Source: Nocardiopsis eucommiae (GTDB lineage: Bacteria > Actinomycetota > Actinomycetes > Streptosporangiales > Streptosporangiaceae). Taken from it: 64,000 bases of DNA. The position numbers and the translations under genes were made by a program. The stretch is from the NCBI GenBank assembly GCA_018388625.1, contig CP074402.1, positions 1,364,001 through 1,428,000 on the forward strand. The letters run 5' to 3'. A model generated the notes under the pieces. It did not search any database. It was not told the origin of the DNA and worked only from the letters and a program-made list of their open reading frames with translations. Shown piece by piece: positions 1 through 8,858 of this stretch (positions within the stretch are counted from its first letter, which is position 1; each line of letters begins with the position of its first letter).

Positions 1-908
1 TCCACCTCCACGGAGCAGGTCTCCCACAGGTGCCGCCACGCGGCCTCGTGGCGACGGGCCAGCTCGGAGAAGTCCCCGGCCCGGTCCAGAGCGTGGAGGG
101 CCGCGTCGAGGCAGTCGCCGACGGCGCGGTCGCGGGACGTGTACAGGGCCACGGTCTTCTCCACCGTGGTCGGCTCGCCCGTGCGCACGTTCAGGGTGAG
201 GTCCGTGGCCGCCCAGTCATCCGAGGTCGGCGTCGCGCAGGTCGTGGCACGTCCGTCCCGCGTCACCAGGGTCCGGGAGGCGAGCACGATCTCTACCCCC
301 GATGTCAGGGTCCGGCAGCGGAGCCACGCGGTCCCCGTGTTCTCGGACCCCGCGCCCAGCGGGGCGAGGTGCCTCCCGTTCAGGTCCCGGTAGCGGGCCA
401 CCCCACGGTTGGACACGGTGCCGTCCAGGGCCGAGCGCACGACCACGGTCCCGGCCCAGTTCTCCGGGGTCAGCGTGGTCCGCAGGGTCGCCAGGTGGGG
501 GTCGTCCATCGACACCAGCCGACACTGGGTCACGTGGGTCCTCCTGCCCGCGTGCACCGTGTGGAAGGTACGGGTCAGTGTTCCGCGACGCATGTCCAGT
601 TCGGTGCGTTGGGGGAGGCCCGCAGCGGGTTCTCCGAACCAGTCGCCGTCCTCCGGGCGAAACGTCAAGGGCAGCCAGTTCGGCACGTTGACCAGGTCCT
701 CGTTGTCCACACGGCGGTCGGCGACCGTGGAAACGGCGCGGTCGTAGCAGCCCGCCACATAGGTCCCCGGGTAACACGTCGAACCGGCGCCCGCCTCCGG
801 GGGCGCGCCACGCGTGGCGAAGTAACCGTTGCCCAAGGTGCACAGGGTCTCCCGCACCAGAGCCCCCTGCGGATCCGGCCCCTCGTATTCCAGTGTCCAG
901 GGGTCCAC
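1..908 (-). CDS. Glycoside hydrolase family 65 protein (disaccharide phosphorylase type), N-terminal part
   Basis: The reading frame is open from a GTG at 908 to the left window edge, so about 302 N-terminal residues are seen and the catalytic barrel is missing. A strong ribosome binding site (GGAGGT, six bases before GTG) fixes the start. The protein shows the GH65 N-terminal beta-sandwich pattern: ETLCTLGNGYFATRG near residue 15, then YPGTYVAGCYDR, then NEDLVNVPNWLPLTFR. GH65 enzymes are mostly phosphorylases of maltose, trehalose or kojibiose that release beta-glucose 1-phosphate; substrate cannot be told from this part. No frameshift was found in the visible part. It is followed on the same strand, upstream, by a small heat-shock gene, with no sign of coupling. 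Confidence 0.88.
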   Translation of the reverse strand, partial: MDPWTLEYEGPDPQGALVRETLCTLGNGYFATRGAPPEAGAGSTCYPGTYVAGCYDRAVSTVADRRVDNEDLVNVPNWLPLTFRPEDGDWFGEPAAGLPQRTELDMRRGTLTRTFHTVHAGRRTHVTQCRLVSMDDPHLATLRTTLTPENWAGTVVVRSALDGTVSNRGVARYRDLNGRHLAPLGAGSENTGTAWLRCRTLTSGVEIVLASRTLVTRDGRATTCATPTSDDWAATDLTLNVRTGEPTTVEKTVALYTSRDRAVGDCLDAALHALDRAGDFSELARRHEAAWRHLWETCSVEV

Positions 909-973
909 GAGGTCACCTCCCGCGTATGGTCCGCGCGACCAGGAACGCCGCCCCGACCGTGGGCGCTTGAGGG

Positions 974-1393
974 CTACTCCTCCGGAGACTCACGGGAGAT
1001 GGGCACGGTGCGGCTGCTCCCGGGCTCCCGCGAGAGGCCCACGCGCACTTCCAGGAGGCCCTGGTCGTAGGACGCGGTGACGTCCTCCCAGTCGGCTTCG
1101 GCCGGCAGCACGAGCGTACGGCTGAAGGTGCCGTAGTGGAACTCCGTGTACAGCGGTGCGGTCGTGCCCTCAGTACGCACGCACTCGATCGTGATCGTGC
1201 CGCGCTCGACGGTCACCTTGAGGTCGCGCTGCGGGTCCACGCCGGGTGCCTCCACTCGAACGACGTAGAGGTGATCGTTGACCGAGGTCTCCACCCGCAG
1301 GTACGACGACGTACGTGATGACGGGGACGGAGGATCCACGTCCCACGGATCCGGGAAGCGTGTCAGCCCCTCTCCACGGGAGACCGCGTTCAT
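974..1393 (-). CDS. Hsp20/alpha-crystallin small heat-shock protein
   Basis: This 139-residue protein has the alpha-crystallin beta-sandwich at about residues 30-125, including VRVEAPGVDP and a late GLLEVRVGL strand, followed by a short acidic tail. Family members are ATP-independent holdases that bind unfolding proteins in the cytoplasm. The start at 1393 has a clear AGGAGG ribosome binding site. I looked upstream for a HAIR (HspR) or CIRCE (HrcA) operator and saw neither, so its regulation is open. The next gene downstream on the same strand is the GH65 enzyme, 65 bases away. Confidence 0.9.
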   Translation of the reverse strand: MNAVSRGEGLTRFPDPWDVDPPSPSSRTSSYLRVETSVNDHLYVVRVEAPGVDPQRDLKVTVERGTITIECVRTEGTTAPLYTEFHYGTFSRTLVLPAEADWEDVTASYDQGLLEVRVGLSREPGSSRTVPISRESPEE

Positions 1394-1802
1394 GTCGCAC
1401 CTCCTCTGTCAGGGCCCGGCGGGCTCCTCGGGCCGGTCGGTCCCGACCGCTGATCTCCCATTCAACGCTCCCACCACGTTTCCGTCAGGGGGCGAAGGCT
1501 GTGAGCGACCGGGACCTTCGTCGTGACGCGGGCCTGCGTTCCGGACGCCGGGGGAGGGCGCCCGGCGCTGGTGTGGACGGCGACGTCACGTTCCGGAGCG
1601 CCACGGGCGTCGGGGTGTCTCCCAGCCCAGGCGTTCGTCGACGGTGCGCGGGTGCGCCGCGCGGCACACCGGGCGGAGTCCCGCATAGGGGACGACGGTC
1701 CCGGGGAGAGGGACACAGGGCCCGTCGGCGCGGACGTTGGGCTGGGCGGGGCGCGCGTGTTCGGGCACACACTGGACACCAGGGCAGATAAGGGGGTGGC
1801 CG

Positions 1803-2648
1803 ATGAGCGGGGACGTCCTCGTCGGAACCGACGGATCACGGGCGGCGCTGGCAGCGGCGGTGTGGGCGAGTGAGGAGGCGCGCGACCGGGGAGCCAGGGC
1901 CGTCGTCGTGTGTGTCTTTGACCCGGGCTGGCCGACGGCCCGGGCCACGGAACGCCTCAGACAGGAGGCCGAGAGCGTGGTGGAGCGGACGAGGAACCGC
2001 ATGTCGGCGTTCATGCCCGGTGTCGAGGTGGTGGGAGAGGAACTCGCCGGTTCCTCACCCTCCAAGGTGTTGTTGGAGCGGGCCGCGTCGGTCTCGCTGG
2101 TCGTGCTCGGCAGACACGGCACCAGTGACCTCCCCGGCCGTTGGCCGGGCACCGTGGCCGACCAGGTGGCGGCCCACGCCCCGGTCCCGGTGGTCCTGGT
2201 CCCGCACGAGCCGGTGCCGACGGAGGCTCGCGACGTCGTGGTGGGGGTGGACGGTTCATCCCGCTCCAAGCACGCGGCCCTCACGGCCGTGGAGACGGCT
2301 CAAGGACACGGAGATCGGGTCCGCGCGGTGTGGGCCTGGACTGCTCCGGAGTCCATGGTCCCGAGGGGGTCGGAGGCGGAACAGGAACTGAAACGCTGGC
2401 GCCGGGAGAACCTGGAGTCGGCGCTGAAGCCAGTGTTGGAGGAGTTCCCCGACGTCGTCGTGTTGCGCGAGGTCCGTCGTGAGCACCCGGTGACGGCGCT
2501 GTTGGCCGACGACCGGCACACGCGGATGGTGGTGGTGGGGGCGCGCGGGGAGCACGGATTCGCCGAACTCGCGTTGGGAGGGGTCGCCCGTGGAGTCCTG
2601 AACCGGTCCGATCGGCCGGTGATGGTGGTGCACGGTTCCAGGGACTGA
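1803..2648 (+). CDS. Universal stress protein with two Usp domains
   Basis: The protein has 281 residues and two tandem UspA domains, about residues 3-140 and 150-281; each starts with a beta strand and Val-Gly-x-Asp-Gly-Ser (VGTDGS; VGVDGS). The second repeat keeps the nucleotide-loop type pattern GARGEHGF near its end. Tandem Usp proteins of actinomycetes bind ATP and are usually induced by hypoxia or stationary phase. I chose the ATG at 1803, which follows a purine-rich AAGGGGG site; an in-frame start 66 bases upstream has no support. It lies divergently from the Hsp20 gene across about 400 bases. Confidence 0.93.
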   Translation: MSGDVLVGTDGSRAALAAAVWASEEARDRGARAVVVCVFDPGWPTARATERLRQEAESVVERTRNRMSAFMPGVEVVGEELAGSSPSKVLLERAASVSLVVLGRHGTSDLPGRWPGTVADQVAAHAPVPVVLVPHEPVPTEARDVVVGVDGSSRSKHAALTAVETAQGHGDRVRAVWAWTAPESMVPRGSEAEQELKRWRRENLESALKPVLEEFPDVVVLREVRREHPVTALLADDRHTRMVVVGARGEHGFAELALGGVARGVLNRSDRPVMVVHGSRD

Positions 2649-2977
2649 CGGGCGGGTCATGGGGAACGGTGTGCAACCGCCAGCGGTCATCCTCGCTCTC
2701 GGGGCGGACCTCTCGGCGTGGCTGAACCCGGCGGCACCCAGCCTGTCAGGGGACTCACGTCTCCTCGTCACCCCCACGGGGAGGGGAGCCCTCCTGGTTC
2801 ACCCCGTGCGTTCCTCCTCCGGAGTTCCGGCACACTTCGTCGTGGTGAACCGGAGGACCGGAGCGGGGACCTCACCACGACGACCGCCCGCGCACACTCC
2901 TCCCGGCACATCGGCATCCTCGACCAAGCCCCGTACGCCCCACCTCGTATCCAAGCGACCCCGCACCGGAGCCCGGT
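2649..2977. other. Intergenic stretch with no recognised feature
   Basis: This stretch lies between the Usp gene and the DUF2797 gene. Open frames run through it, but none has plausible protein composition or a ribosome binding site. I see no tRNA, repeat or clear terminator. Confidence 0.5.
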
Positions 2978-3908
2978 ATGCACCCGACCGCACCCCTCAC
3001 CCTTCTCGGCCTGGACTGGAGCGACCCCGACACTCCCCGCCTGCGCACCAGCGACCCCGACCGCCCCGGACACAGCCTGCTCCACCCCCTCCTGGGCGAG
3101 CACTCCTTCCGTGTGGAGGGGAGCAGCGGCGCTGCGTCGGCTGGTTCGACCTGACCGGAGCCGAGGGCAGGCACGTGCGCTGCCGTACCGACGAGACCGT
3201 CACCCGGGGCAGGCAGTGCCGACGCTGCCAGTACAGGGAGGGGTTCGTCGCCGCCCATCAGGCCCACCGCACCCCCGACGCGCTGCCCGAGAACATCCGC
3301 GACTACCTGCGGCAGCCGCACTGGCTCTACCTGGACGTCTTCGCCAACGGCACGACCAAGGTAGGCACCGCCGCCGACGCGCGCCGCCACAGCCGCCTGG
3401 CCGAACAGGGACCCGTCGCCGCCCTCTACCTGGCCCGGACGACGGACGGCCTCACCGTCCGCACCCTGGAATCGGCCGTCTCCCGGCACTTCGGGCTGCC
3501 CGAGCAGGTCCAGACCCGCCGCAAGGTCCTCGGCCTCCAGACCGGCGTCGACACCACCGCGCTCCTCGGGAAGCTGACGGCCCTCGCCGCCCGCGTCACC
3601 CCTACCTGGACACGGTCACCGACCAGGGGTCCGGCACCGAGGTGCTCGCCGCCCCCGAACCCTGGGTTCGGCCCGCCTGCTCCACCGCCGTCTTCGCGAC
3701 CGCACCCGTGCTCGCCTACCCCGGCGACCTCACGCGGGGCACCCACCGGCCGCTCGTCACCGGGGTAGCGGGCCCCGTGGCCGTGTTCTCCACCGAACCC
3801 GGACCGGACGCGCCCCGCCACTGCGCCGACCTGAGCCGACTCGTCGGCCGGACCCTCGCCCCGGTCACCGCTGAGGACGCGCCCAGCGGCGCGCTCACCC
3901 TGTTCTGA
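2978..3908 (+). CDS. DUF2797 family protein (two frameshifts)
   Basis: Three frames join to give one protein of about 310 residues. It runs from ATG 2978 to about 3120, then about 3120-3600 in a second frame, then to the stop at 3908. Both breaks vanish if one base is restored, in GGGG near 3118-3122 and in CCCC near 3599-3602. The middle part has the DUF2797 signature: CVGWFDLTG, a CRRC pair that may bind zinc, then LYLDVFANGTTKVGTA and EQG. The KVGT strand and spacing recall GIY-YIG-like folds. The family has no settled function. I see no operon partner. Confidence 0.8.
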
Positions 3909-4034
3909 CCCCGGGACCCGTGGGGCTCACTGGGGGAACGAGGAGCCCCGGGACGGGGACCCGTGGGGCCAAGGGCACGCGGAGCCCGGGACGCGGCCCC
4001 GGACCGCAGACCCGGGGCCGCTCCCGGGACACAT

Positions 4035-4076
4035 GACTCCTGGAGAACCCGCTGGTGGGATCGGTCTCCAGGAGTC
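4035..4076 (-). terminator. Hairpin terminator of the copC-pcuAC-dyp operon
   Basis: Perfect 12-bp arms, GACTCCTGGAGA and TCTCCAGGAGTC, surround an 18-base loop just beyond the stop codon of the DyP gene. A second GC hairpin (GGCCCCGG / CCGGGGCC) lies near 3995-4019 and could serve the convergent DUF2797 gene. No T-run is needed for such GC-rich actinomycete terminators. Confidence 0.7.
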
Positions 4077-4098
4077 GCCTCGCGTCTCGGTGACCCGG

Positions 4099-5319
4099 TC
4101 AGGCCTCGAACAGGGTCTGCCCGACGAAGCCGCCCTCCGCGCAGCCCGGAGGGACCGCGAACACCGCCGAGCCGATGTGGGTGATCCACTCGTTGAGCAG
4201 GTCCAACTCGTCGAGGCGGCGCTGGATCGGTACGAACTGCCGGCTCGGATCCCGCTGGTAGCAGGCGAACAGCAGTCCGGCGTCGCCCTCCGACTCGTAG
4301 TTGTAGCCGCGACGGAAGATCCGCTCGTCGGGGTCCTCCGAGCGTGCGCGGCGGATGTGCGCGTACTCGGCGATCACCGGGAAGCCGAGCGGCGTCATCG
4401 CGTCCAGGTCCGGTTCGTCGTGCTCCTCCTCCCCGGTGAGCGGGGCACCGTTGTCCAGACGCCGCCCCACTGAGTCCTCCCGGCCGGGGCGGTCGAGGCG
4501 GTCCCACTCGTCCACGTCCATCGAGACCCGCCGCAGCACCATCGCCGTCCCACCCCGGAGCCAGGCCGGAGCGCCCTCCCCGCACCAGACCACGGGGTCG
4601 AAGTCCGCCTCCTCCGGCTCGGGGTTGACCGTGCCGTCGACCTGGCCGAAGAGGTTGCGCATCGTGGTCCCCTGCGGTTCGGCGCCGTAGGAGCGGCGGA
4701 AGCCGTCCTGGGACCAGCGCACCGAACCGAAGGCGCGGGTGTCCTTGAGGAGCATGCGCACGGTGTGGGAGAGCGTCAACGGGTCGTCGCCGCACACCTG
4801 GAGCAGCAGGTCTCCGTGGGACCAGCCGTCCTCCAGCCGGTCCGTGTCGAACTCCGGCAGCGGCCCCAGCCAGTCCGGGACCAGCCCCGGGTCGACCCGC
4901 TCCACCAGGCCGGGGCCGAAGCCCAGGGTCACGGTCAGTCCGGCGGGGCAGGAGGCGAGTTCGGGTTCGGTGTCGGCCAGGGCGGATCTGCCCTGGGTGA
5001 GCCGTGCGGCGTCGTCGGAGAGCAGGGTGAGCAGCCGACGCACCCCGTCGGAGTCGACGTCCTCGCGCAGGTCGACGCCGACGAATCTGGCGTGGGCCTG
5101 CGGCGGCGTCGCGATCCCCGCCTGACGGGCGCCGTGGAAGGGGTGGGTGCGATCACCGTGCACCTGGTCCGCCGAGACCGCTTCCCCGGGAGAACGCAGG
5201 GAACGGATGAGGGCGTCACCACCACTGAGCGCGACCGCGCCCACTCCGGCGGCGGCCGCACCACCCCACAGCACGCTTCTGCGCGAGGGCCGGGCGCCCT
5301 CCTCCTCGGGGCGATCCAT
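4099..5319 (-). CDS. Tat-exported DyP-type heme peroxidase
   Basis: This 406-residue protein starts with a twin-arginine signal (RRSVLWGG, residues 13-20) followed by a hydrophobic stretch, so it should be exported folded with heme. The DyP hallmark GQVDG lies near residue 225 (the G-x-x-D-G motif with the catalytic Asp), and AEYAHIRRA near residue 320 supplies the proximal heme His. DyP enzymes use H2O2 to oxidise dyes, phenols or metal/heme substrates. The start codon overlaps the stop of the PCuAC gene (TGATG), so the two are translationally coupled. Known relatives include EfeB and the DtpA peroxidase of Streptomyces, which I recall as encoded beside copper chaperones; that link fits this operon better than iron uptake, since no EfeU or EfeO is present. 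Confidence 0.92.
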   Translation of the reverse strand: MDRPEEEGARPSRRSVLWGGAAAAGVGAVALSGGDALIRSLRSPGEAVSADQVHGDRTHPFHGARQAGIATPPQAHARFVGVDLREDVDSDGVRRLLTLLSDDAARLTQGRSALADTEPELASCPAGLTVTLGFGPGLVERVDPGLVPDWLGPLPEFDTDRLEDGWSHGDLLLQVCGDDPLTLSHTVRMLLKDTRAFGSVRWSQDGFRRSYGAEPQGTTMRNLFGQVDGTVNPEPEEADFDPVVWCGEGAPAWLRGGTAMVLRRVSMDVDEWDRLDRPGREDSVGRRLDNGAPLTGEEEHDEPDLDAMTPLGFPVIAEYAHIRRARSEDPDERIFRRGYNYESEGDAGLLFACYQRDPSRQFVPIQRRLDELDLLNEWITHIGSAVFAVPPGCAEGGFVGQTLFEA

Positions 5320-5882
5320 CAGTGGTCCCCGTGGCCGTCGTCGGAGTCCCCGTGGTCACCGTCGTAGTTCTCGTTCGCTCCCTCGAAGTCCTTCACCGGG
5401 GCGGTGAACTCGTGGGTGGAGCCGTCCTCGAACTCCAGCGTGACGGTGACCTCAGCGCCGGGCTCCAGGTCCCGGGCCAGACCCATGATCATGATGTGGT
5501 CGGCGCCGGGGGAGAGCTCGTGTTCGGATCCGGCGGGAACGGAGAAGCCGTCGTCCTTCTCCCGCATCACCATGGTGCCGTCGTCCCCGCTGACGACCTC
5601 GTGCAGTTCGACCATGTCGGAGACCTCCTCAGCGCTCGCGGCCACGATGACGGCATCGGCTCCGCCCTCGTTGGCCAGGACGCCGAACGCGGCCGTCATG
5701 CCGTCGTCGGCCGCGGCGGCCTTGACCCACGAGTCGGAGACGGAGACCAGGTCGGCCTGTGCGGCGGACCCCTCCTGGACGGCGGTGTCCTCCTCCGCCG
5801 GAGTGGTGGAGGCGCAGGCGCCCAGGAGCAGGGAGACGCCCAGGGCGGTCGGGATCAGGAGCGAGCGGGCGGTGAGGGTCAT
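5319..5882 (-). CDS. PCuAC-type periplasmic copper chaperone lipoprotein
   Basis: The protein has 187 residues with a lipoprotein signal: the lipobox LLGAC puts the lipidated Cys at residue 23. The PCuAC (DUF461) domain follows, with the Cu(I)-binding His/Met set recognisable as ELHEVV, a TMVMRE stretch, GSEHEL and DHIMIMG. Such proteins pass Cu(I) to cytochrome oxidase or other cuproenzymes outside the membrane. The C-terminus is Asp/His-rich (DGDHGDSDDGHGDH), a likely extra metal-binding tail. Its ATG overlaps the CopC stop (ATGA) and its stop overlaps the DyP start, so it is the middle gene of a tight three-gene operon. Confidence 0.9.
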   Translation of the reverse strand: MTLTARSLLIPTALGVSLLLGACASTTPAEEDTAVQEGSAAQADLVSVSDSWVKAAAADDGMTAAFGVLANEGGADAVIVAASAEEVSDMVELHEVVSGDDGTMVMREKDDGFSVPAGSEHELSPGADHIMIMGLARDLEPGAEVTVTLEFEDGSTHEFTAPVKDFEGANENYDGDHGDSDDGHGDH

Positions 5883-6450
5883 CGGACTTCCTGTTCGGTT
5901 GGAGTGTGCTGGGACCTGGGGCGCCGCAGGCGCGGGGCAGCGGCATAGAGGAGGACCCCGATCAGTGCGCCGACCAGGGCGAGGACGGCCTCGCGTGGAG
6001 GGGCGAGGTTCGTGGAGGGGCCCGCGACCGCGCCCCCGTCGTCGGACTCGTCGGGCGGGGCGGCCTCCAGGTCCGGCGGGGGTGGCCCGCCCTCGCCCAC
6101 CTGGAAGGTGAGGGCACCGCTGATCGGGTGTCCGTCGCTGGAGACCACCCGCCAGCGGACCGCGTACCCGCCGTCCGCCAGTTCCGGGGAAGCTCGACAC
6201 TGACCTCATGGCCGTCCACGAGCGGCTCCGTGGTGGTGACGGGCTGCGCTGCGGAGTCGAGGATCAGCACGGCGGTGGAGACGTCCATCGGTGGACCGCT
6301 GAAGGTGAGCCTGACCTCGTCCGGAGCGGACGGCAGCGCCTGTTGGTCCTCCGGGGTCGAGGAGAGCAGGGTGTCGTGGGCGAGGGCTGGTGCGGGTGTG
6401 AGCACCAGGGCGGTGGTGACGGCGCAGAGTAGGGCGAGGGTGCCCCGCAT
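5879..6450 (-). CDS. copC: CopC-domain copper-binding protein with C-terminal membrane anchor (one frameshift)
   Basis: The start at 6450 has a strong AGGAGG site. A signal peptide ends at ALA, leaving His25 as the new N-terminus, the classic Cu(II) ligand of CopC (AHDTLLSSTP). The CopC immunoglobulin-like domain follows, with the second ligand region VVSSDGHPISG, then a Pro/Asp-rich spacer and one membrane helix (VLALVGALIGVLLYAAA). A frameshift near 6187-6195 is repaired by one G (ELPRELADGGYAVRW). No CopD domain is fused. It is the first gene of the copC-pcuAC-dyp operon. Confidence 0.85.
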
Positions 6451-6468
6451 GGATCCTCCTCGTCGTGG

Positions 6469-6486
6469 GCCGACCACGTGGTCGGC
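6469..6486. promoter_or_regulatory. Perfect 18-bp palindrome upstream of copC
   Basis: GCCGACCACGTGGTCGGC reads the same on both strands and ends 18 bases before the copC start codon, right behind its ribosome binding site. Position and symmetry suggest an operator or a 5'-UTR hairpin controlling the copper operon. I could not match it to a known CsoR or CopY box, so the binding protein is unknown. Confidence 0.5.
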
Positions 6487-6756
6487 ACTACGAGAAGTCG
6501 TCCGTCAGCCGCCAGGAGTTCCCGGCAGTTCCCATCGATTCCCGTGGAGCCGCGGGACCGCGGAATCCTCCAGAACCCACCTTCTGGTCCGCGCACGGAA
6601 CGCAGGCCCGCGTGATCGGCGATCACCACCAAGTCCTCGCCCGGCGCCGCGTCGCCCTGGTTCTGGTGGACGACCACCATGACCTGCTTCGGGGAGGCGG
6701 CTCCCACGAAGAGCGGGCCGACTGTCCCGTAAGAGCGGCGAGCACGACCAGACGAA

Positions 6757-7382
6757 TGGGGCCCGAGGGAGAGCTGACCAAGGTCACGGGAGACCTTTCC
6801 CAGACCGAGTACGTGTACGACGCCGATGGTGAAGGTCCCCTGCGACGGGCCAACGGGGTCACCGTCCTGTACCTGCCGGCACGGAGGTCACCTGGGACCC
6901 GGCCGAGGGGACCGAGGAAGCGACTCGCTACTTCACGCGTGCTGGCGAGACCGTGGGTGGTATGGGAGAACAGTGGCCGCCTGCACTGGATTGTGCCGGA
7001 CCACCACGACACCGGCCAGATGAGCATCGACGCCAACTCGGACGAGGTCGCTAAACGCCGGATGACGGTGTTCGGACAGGATCGCGGAATGACCGGTAGC
7101 TGGCCTGGCGAGCGGGAAAAGTTGTTTCGAGGGGGCAATTCTCTCGCTGGTACGAGGCCTTTGATTCGGGTCTCTAGTAATCCTAAGGGTGTGCCAGGAT
7201 CTGGTCGCTCCAACCGGCGGGTCGGGCAGCAGAGTGCTTCAAGGGAGAGTGCCGATGTCGGCAGCTGCGGGGAGAATGGGAGGGTCGGTGGTAGGACGAC
7301 CGGATATGCTATGGCGGCCAACTCTTCTGGGGTTGCCATGGCGGACCCTGCCAGCGCCAATAATAGTTGGCACAGATGGTGA
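6757..7382 (+). pseudogene. Decayed Rhs/YD-repeat protein fragment
   Basis: An isolated piece of Rhs core is recognisable in two frames: GELTKVTGDLSQTEYVYDAD and LRRANGVTVLYLP, then GTEVTWDPAEGTEEATRYF in another frame, then ENSGRLHWIVPDHHDTGQ and FGQDRGMTGSWPGE back in the first. The frame runs on to a stop at 7382 and ends with GYAMAANSSGVAMADP, a worn version of the usual GYAYANNSPVTFSDP that precedes toxin tips. There is no start, no YD-repeat array upstream and no secretion signal. Rhs proteins are large polymorphic toxins, so this looks like a tip-proximal remnant. At least one internal break may be sequence error rather than decay. Confidence 0.7.
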
Positions 7383-7441
7383 AACCTCGGCGGAGGGGGA
7401 AGTATGCTCGTGGTTCTAAGGGTGCAGGGGAGGGTGGGAAA

Positions 7442-7933
7442 GTGAGGTTCTCCGATTTTGGGATAATGAGAATCTCTGACTTCTTCGTTGCATCCTTGCT
7501 GAGGGGGTTCCGTGGACTGCTCGTTGAGCGAGTAAAAAATGAGAGGATGATCAATTTCAATCATGACGATGACATCGCGTTTCGGCTTCTTCTTGTAAGG
7601 GTGCCTGCTGCCTTCCTGGTTCTCGTGATTACGTCTGGTGTCTTGTCGGTGATCGCAGCTCTCGCGCTAAATTTCTCCCCCGTTCTCTCCTATCTCTCGT
7701 TCGTCTGTCTGGTGTTCTTCTCTTCCTTGAAGTTTTCCCAATTTGTGGTGGCCGTCTCTGAAATTCTGATTTCCTGGGCCTTGCTGACGTTGAGGCTTCG
7801 GTTCGACGGGGGTTCTCGAAAGTACTTCTATGATATATACGGACGAATGAGGTTTCCCCTGGTCTTCGTCTCTTTGTGTTTGACTGCGTGGGGTATCTCT
7901 TCGGGTGAGATTGCGGATATCGTTTACGGCTGA
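7442..7933 (+). CDS. Small membrane protein, possible Rhs-associated immunity protein
   Basis: From GTG 7442, which follows a purine-rich GGGGAGGG site, the frame codes for 163 residues; an ATG at 7376 is possible. After a basic N-terminus there are four likely membrane helices: about 45-72 (RVPAAFLVLVITSGVLSVIA), 75-95, 98-118 and 138-156. GC content and codon use are clearly lower than in the neighbouring housekeeping genes. I recognise no family. Its place directly after an Rhs C-terminal remnant is the place where immunity genes normally sit, so that role is a reasonable inference but not shown. Confidence 0.55.
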   Translation: MRFSDFGIMRISDFFVASLLRGFRGLLVERVKNERMINFNHDDDIAFRLLLVRVPAAFLVLVITSGVLSVIAALALNFSPVLSYLSFVCLVFFSSLKFSQFVVAVSEILISWALLTLRLRFDGGSRKYFYDIYGRMRFPLVFVSLCLTAWGISSGEIADIVYG

Positions 7934-8348
7934 CTCCCATGGATATCCGAATGCTCGGACGGATGTCGGTGGTGCGGGCAGGCTGGGGAGATGCTGCGGA
8001 AGCGGCAGGCGAGTGGCCGATGCCCAGTCCATACATCAGGTGTGGGGGACACGCCGTCAACTGGACAAGGCCGAGTCGACTACTTCCGCGTTGGCGCACA
8101 GAGCGTGATCCCATAAGTGGTGCAGGTCGGGTCGGCGCCGTGCTACTAAGTGGTGCGGTGGCTCCCGCTGAGGTGGGCAACCTGCTACCGATGCGGCGGC
8201 CAGGCGTATTCGACTCTGTGGGCCACGCAACGCGTCTCTGGCTGCACCCCGGGGCAAGGCGGGTGCCGGGGATGGCGGTGGGGAGTTGGTGAGCGGACGG
8301 GGCGCTGTGTCGGTCAGGGCCGACACGGTCACAGGCGGGAAGGTATTT
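7934..8348. other. Non-coding stretch between the membrane protein and the island
   Basis: No open frame here has a start signal or protein-like composition. I see no insertion-sequence ends. It may be eroded accessory DNA. Confidence 0.45.
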
Positions 8349-8517
8349 CGCGAGGTCCACCCCGACCTGCACTGACCTTGTCCGGGGAACACGAGGGGCC
8401 CACATTGGCCCCGAAACGCCGCGAGGACCTCTTCCGAGGTCCTCGTGTACCCCGTCTGAACTGGGGTTTTATGGTGTTCCCAGTAGGATTCGAACCTGCG
8501 ACCGTCGGATTAGAAGT
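8349..8517. repeat. Left attachment-site-like repeat: decayed tRNA-Arg 3' half with its terminator region
   Basis: The last 33 bases (8485-8517) are identical to 10746-10778 inside the tRNA-Arg gene, from the anticodon loop through the T-arm. Similarity continues leftwards with mismatches (I judge roughly 80 percent) across the acceptor end, a GAGGACCTC hairpin and the ACCCCGTCTG/CTGGGGTTTT hairpin. The copy stops in the anticodon loop, and its acceptor stem differs from the true tRNA (TGGGAAC against TGGGTGC), so it cannot be part of a working tRNA. This is what tyrosine-recombinase integration into a tRNA leaves behind. Confidence 0.75.
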
Positions 8518-8858
8518 TCTATGGTTGCGTACCGCCACGTGTCACTTCGTGCCGTTGCGTCCCGCGTCATCCGAATCAGGTCGTCGTCCTGTGCTGCGTC
8601 GTGCTGTCCAGTGCCGCCCCGGTCCAGAACTGCGGAGCACGGACGGAGCACGCAGCCCATTAATGGCGTCTGATAGAACCTCGCGAGGTTCCTGGTGCAT
8701 GGTTGTTAGGGTTAATTCAAAATGGTGGAAATACGCGGCGATCGTCCCCGGGGCTCTTTTTCGTGATCTCTTGACCCCCTGGGTGGCCGGAGGTCTCTTC
8801 AGTGACCTTTCAGTGCAACAGCATATAAACACTGAGGGTCGTACTGTTCGTCATTGCA
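8518..8858. other. Non-coding left end of the island, with a short tandem repeat
   Basis: No gene is supported. Next to the left att copy, CGGAGCACG occurs twice in tandem (8633-8641 and 8644-8652), which could be arm-type integrase binding sites. I found no convincing integrase remnant on either strand. The DNA turns AT-richer towards 8860. Confidence 0.4.

Noticed and set aside
30-1070. Plus-strand open frame of 346 codons at the left edge
   Set aside because: The minus strand codes for a well-matched GH65 N-terminus and an Hsp20 protein here; the plus frame is their shadow.
8469-8832. Possible integrase remnant on the minus strand inside the left island end
   Set aside because: I looked for the tyrosine-recombinase R-H-R-Y pattern and found none; composition is that of a chance frame.
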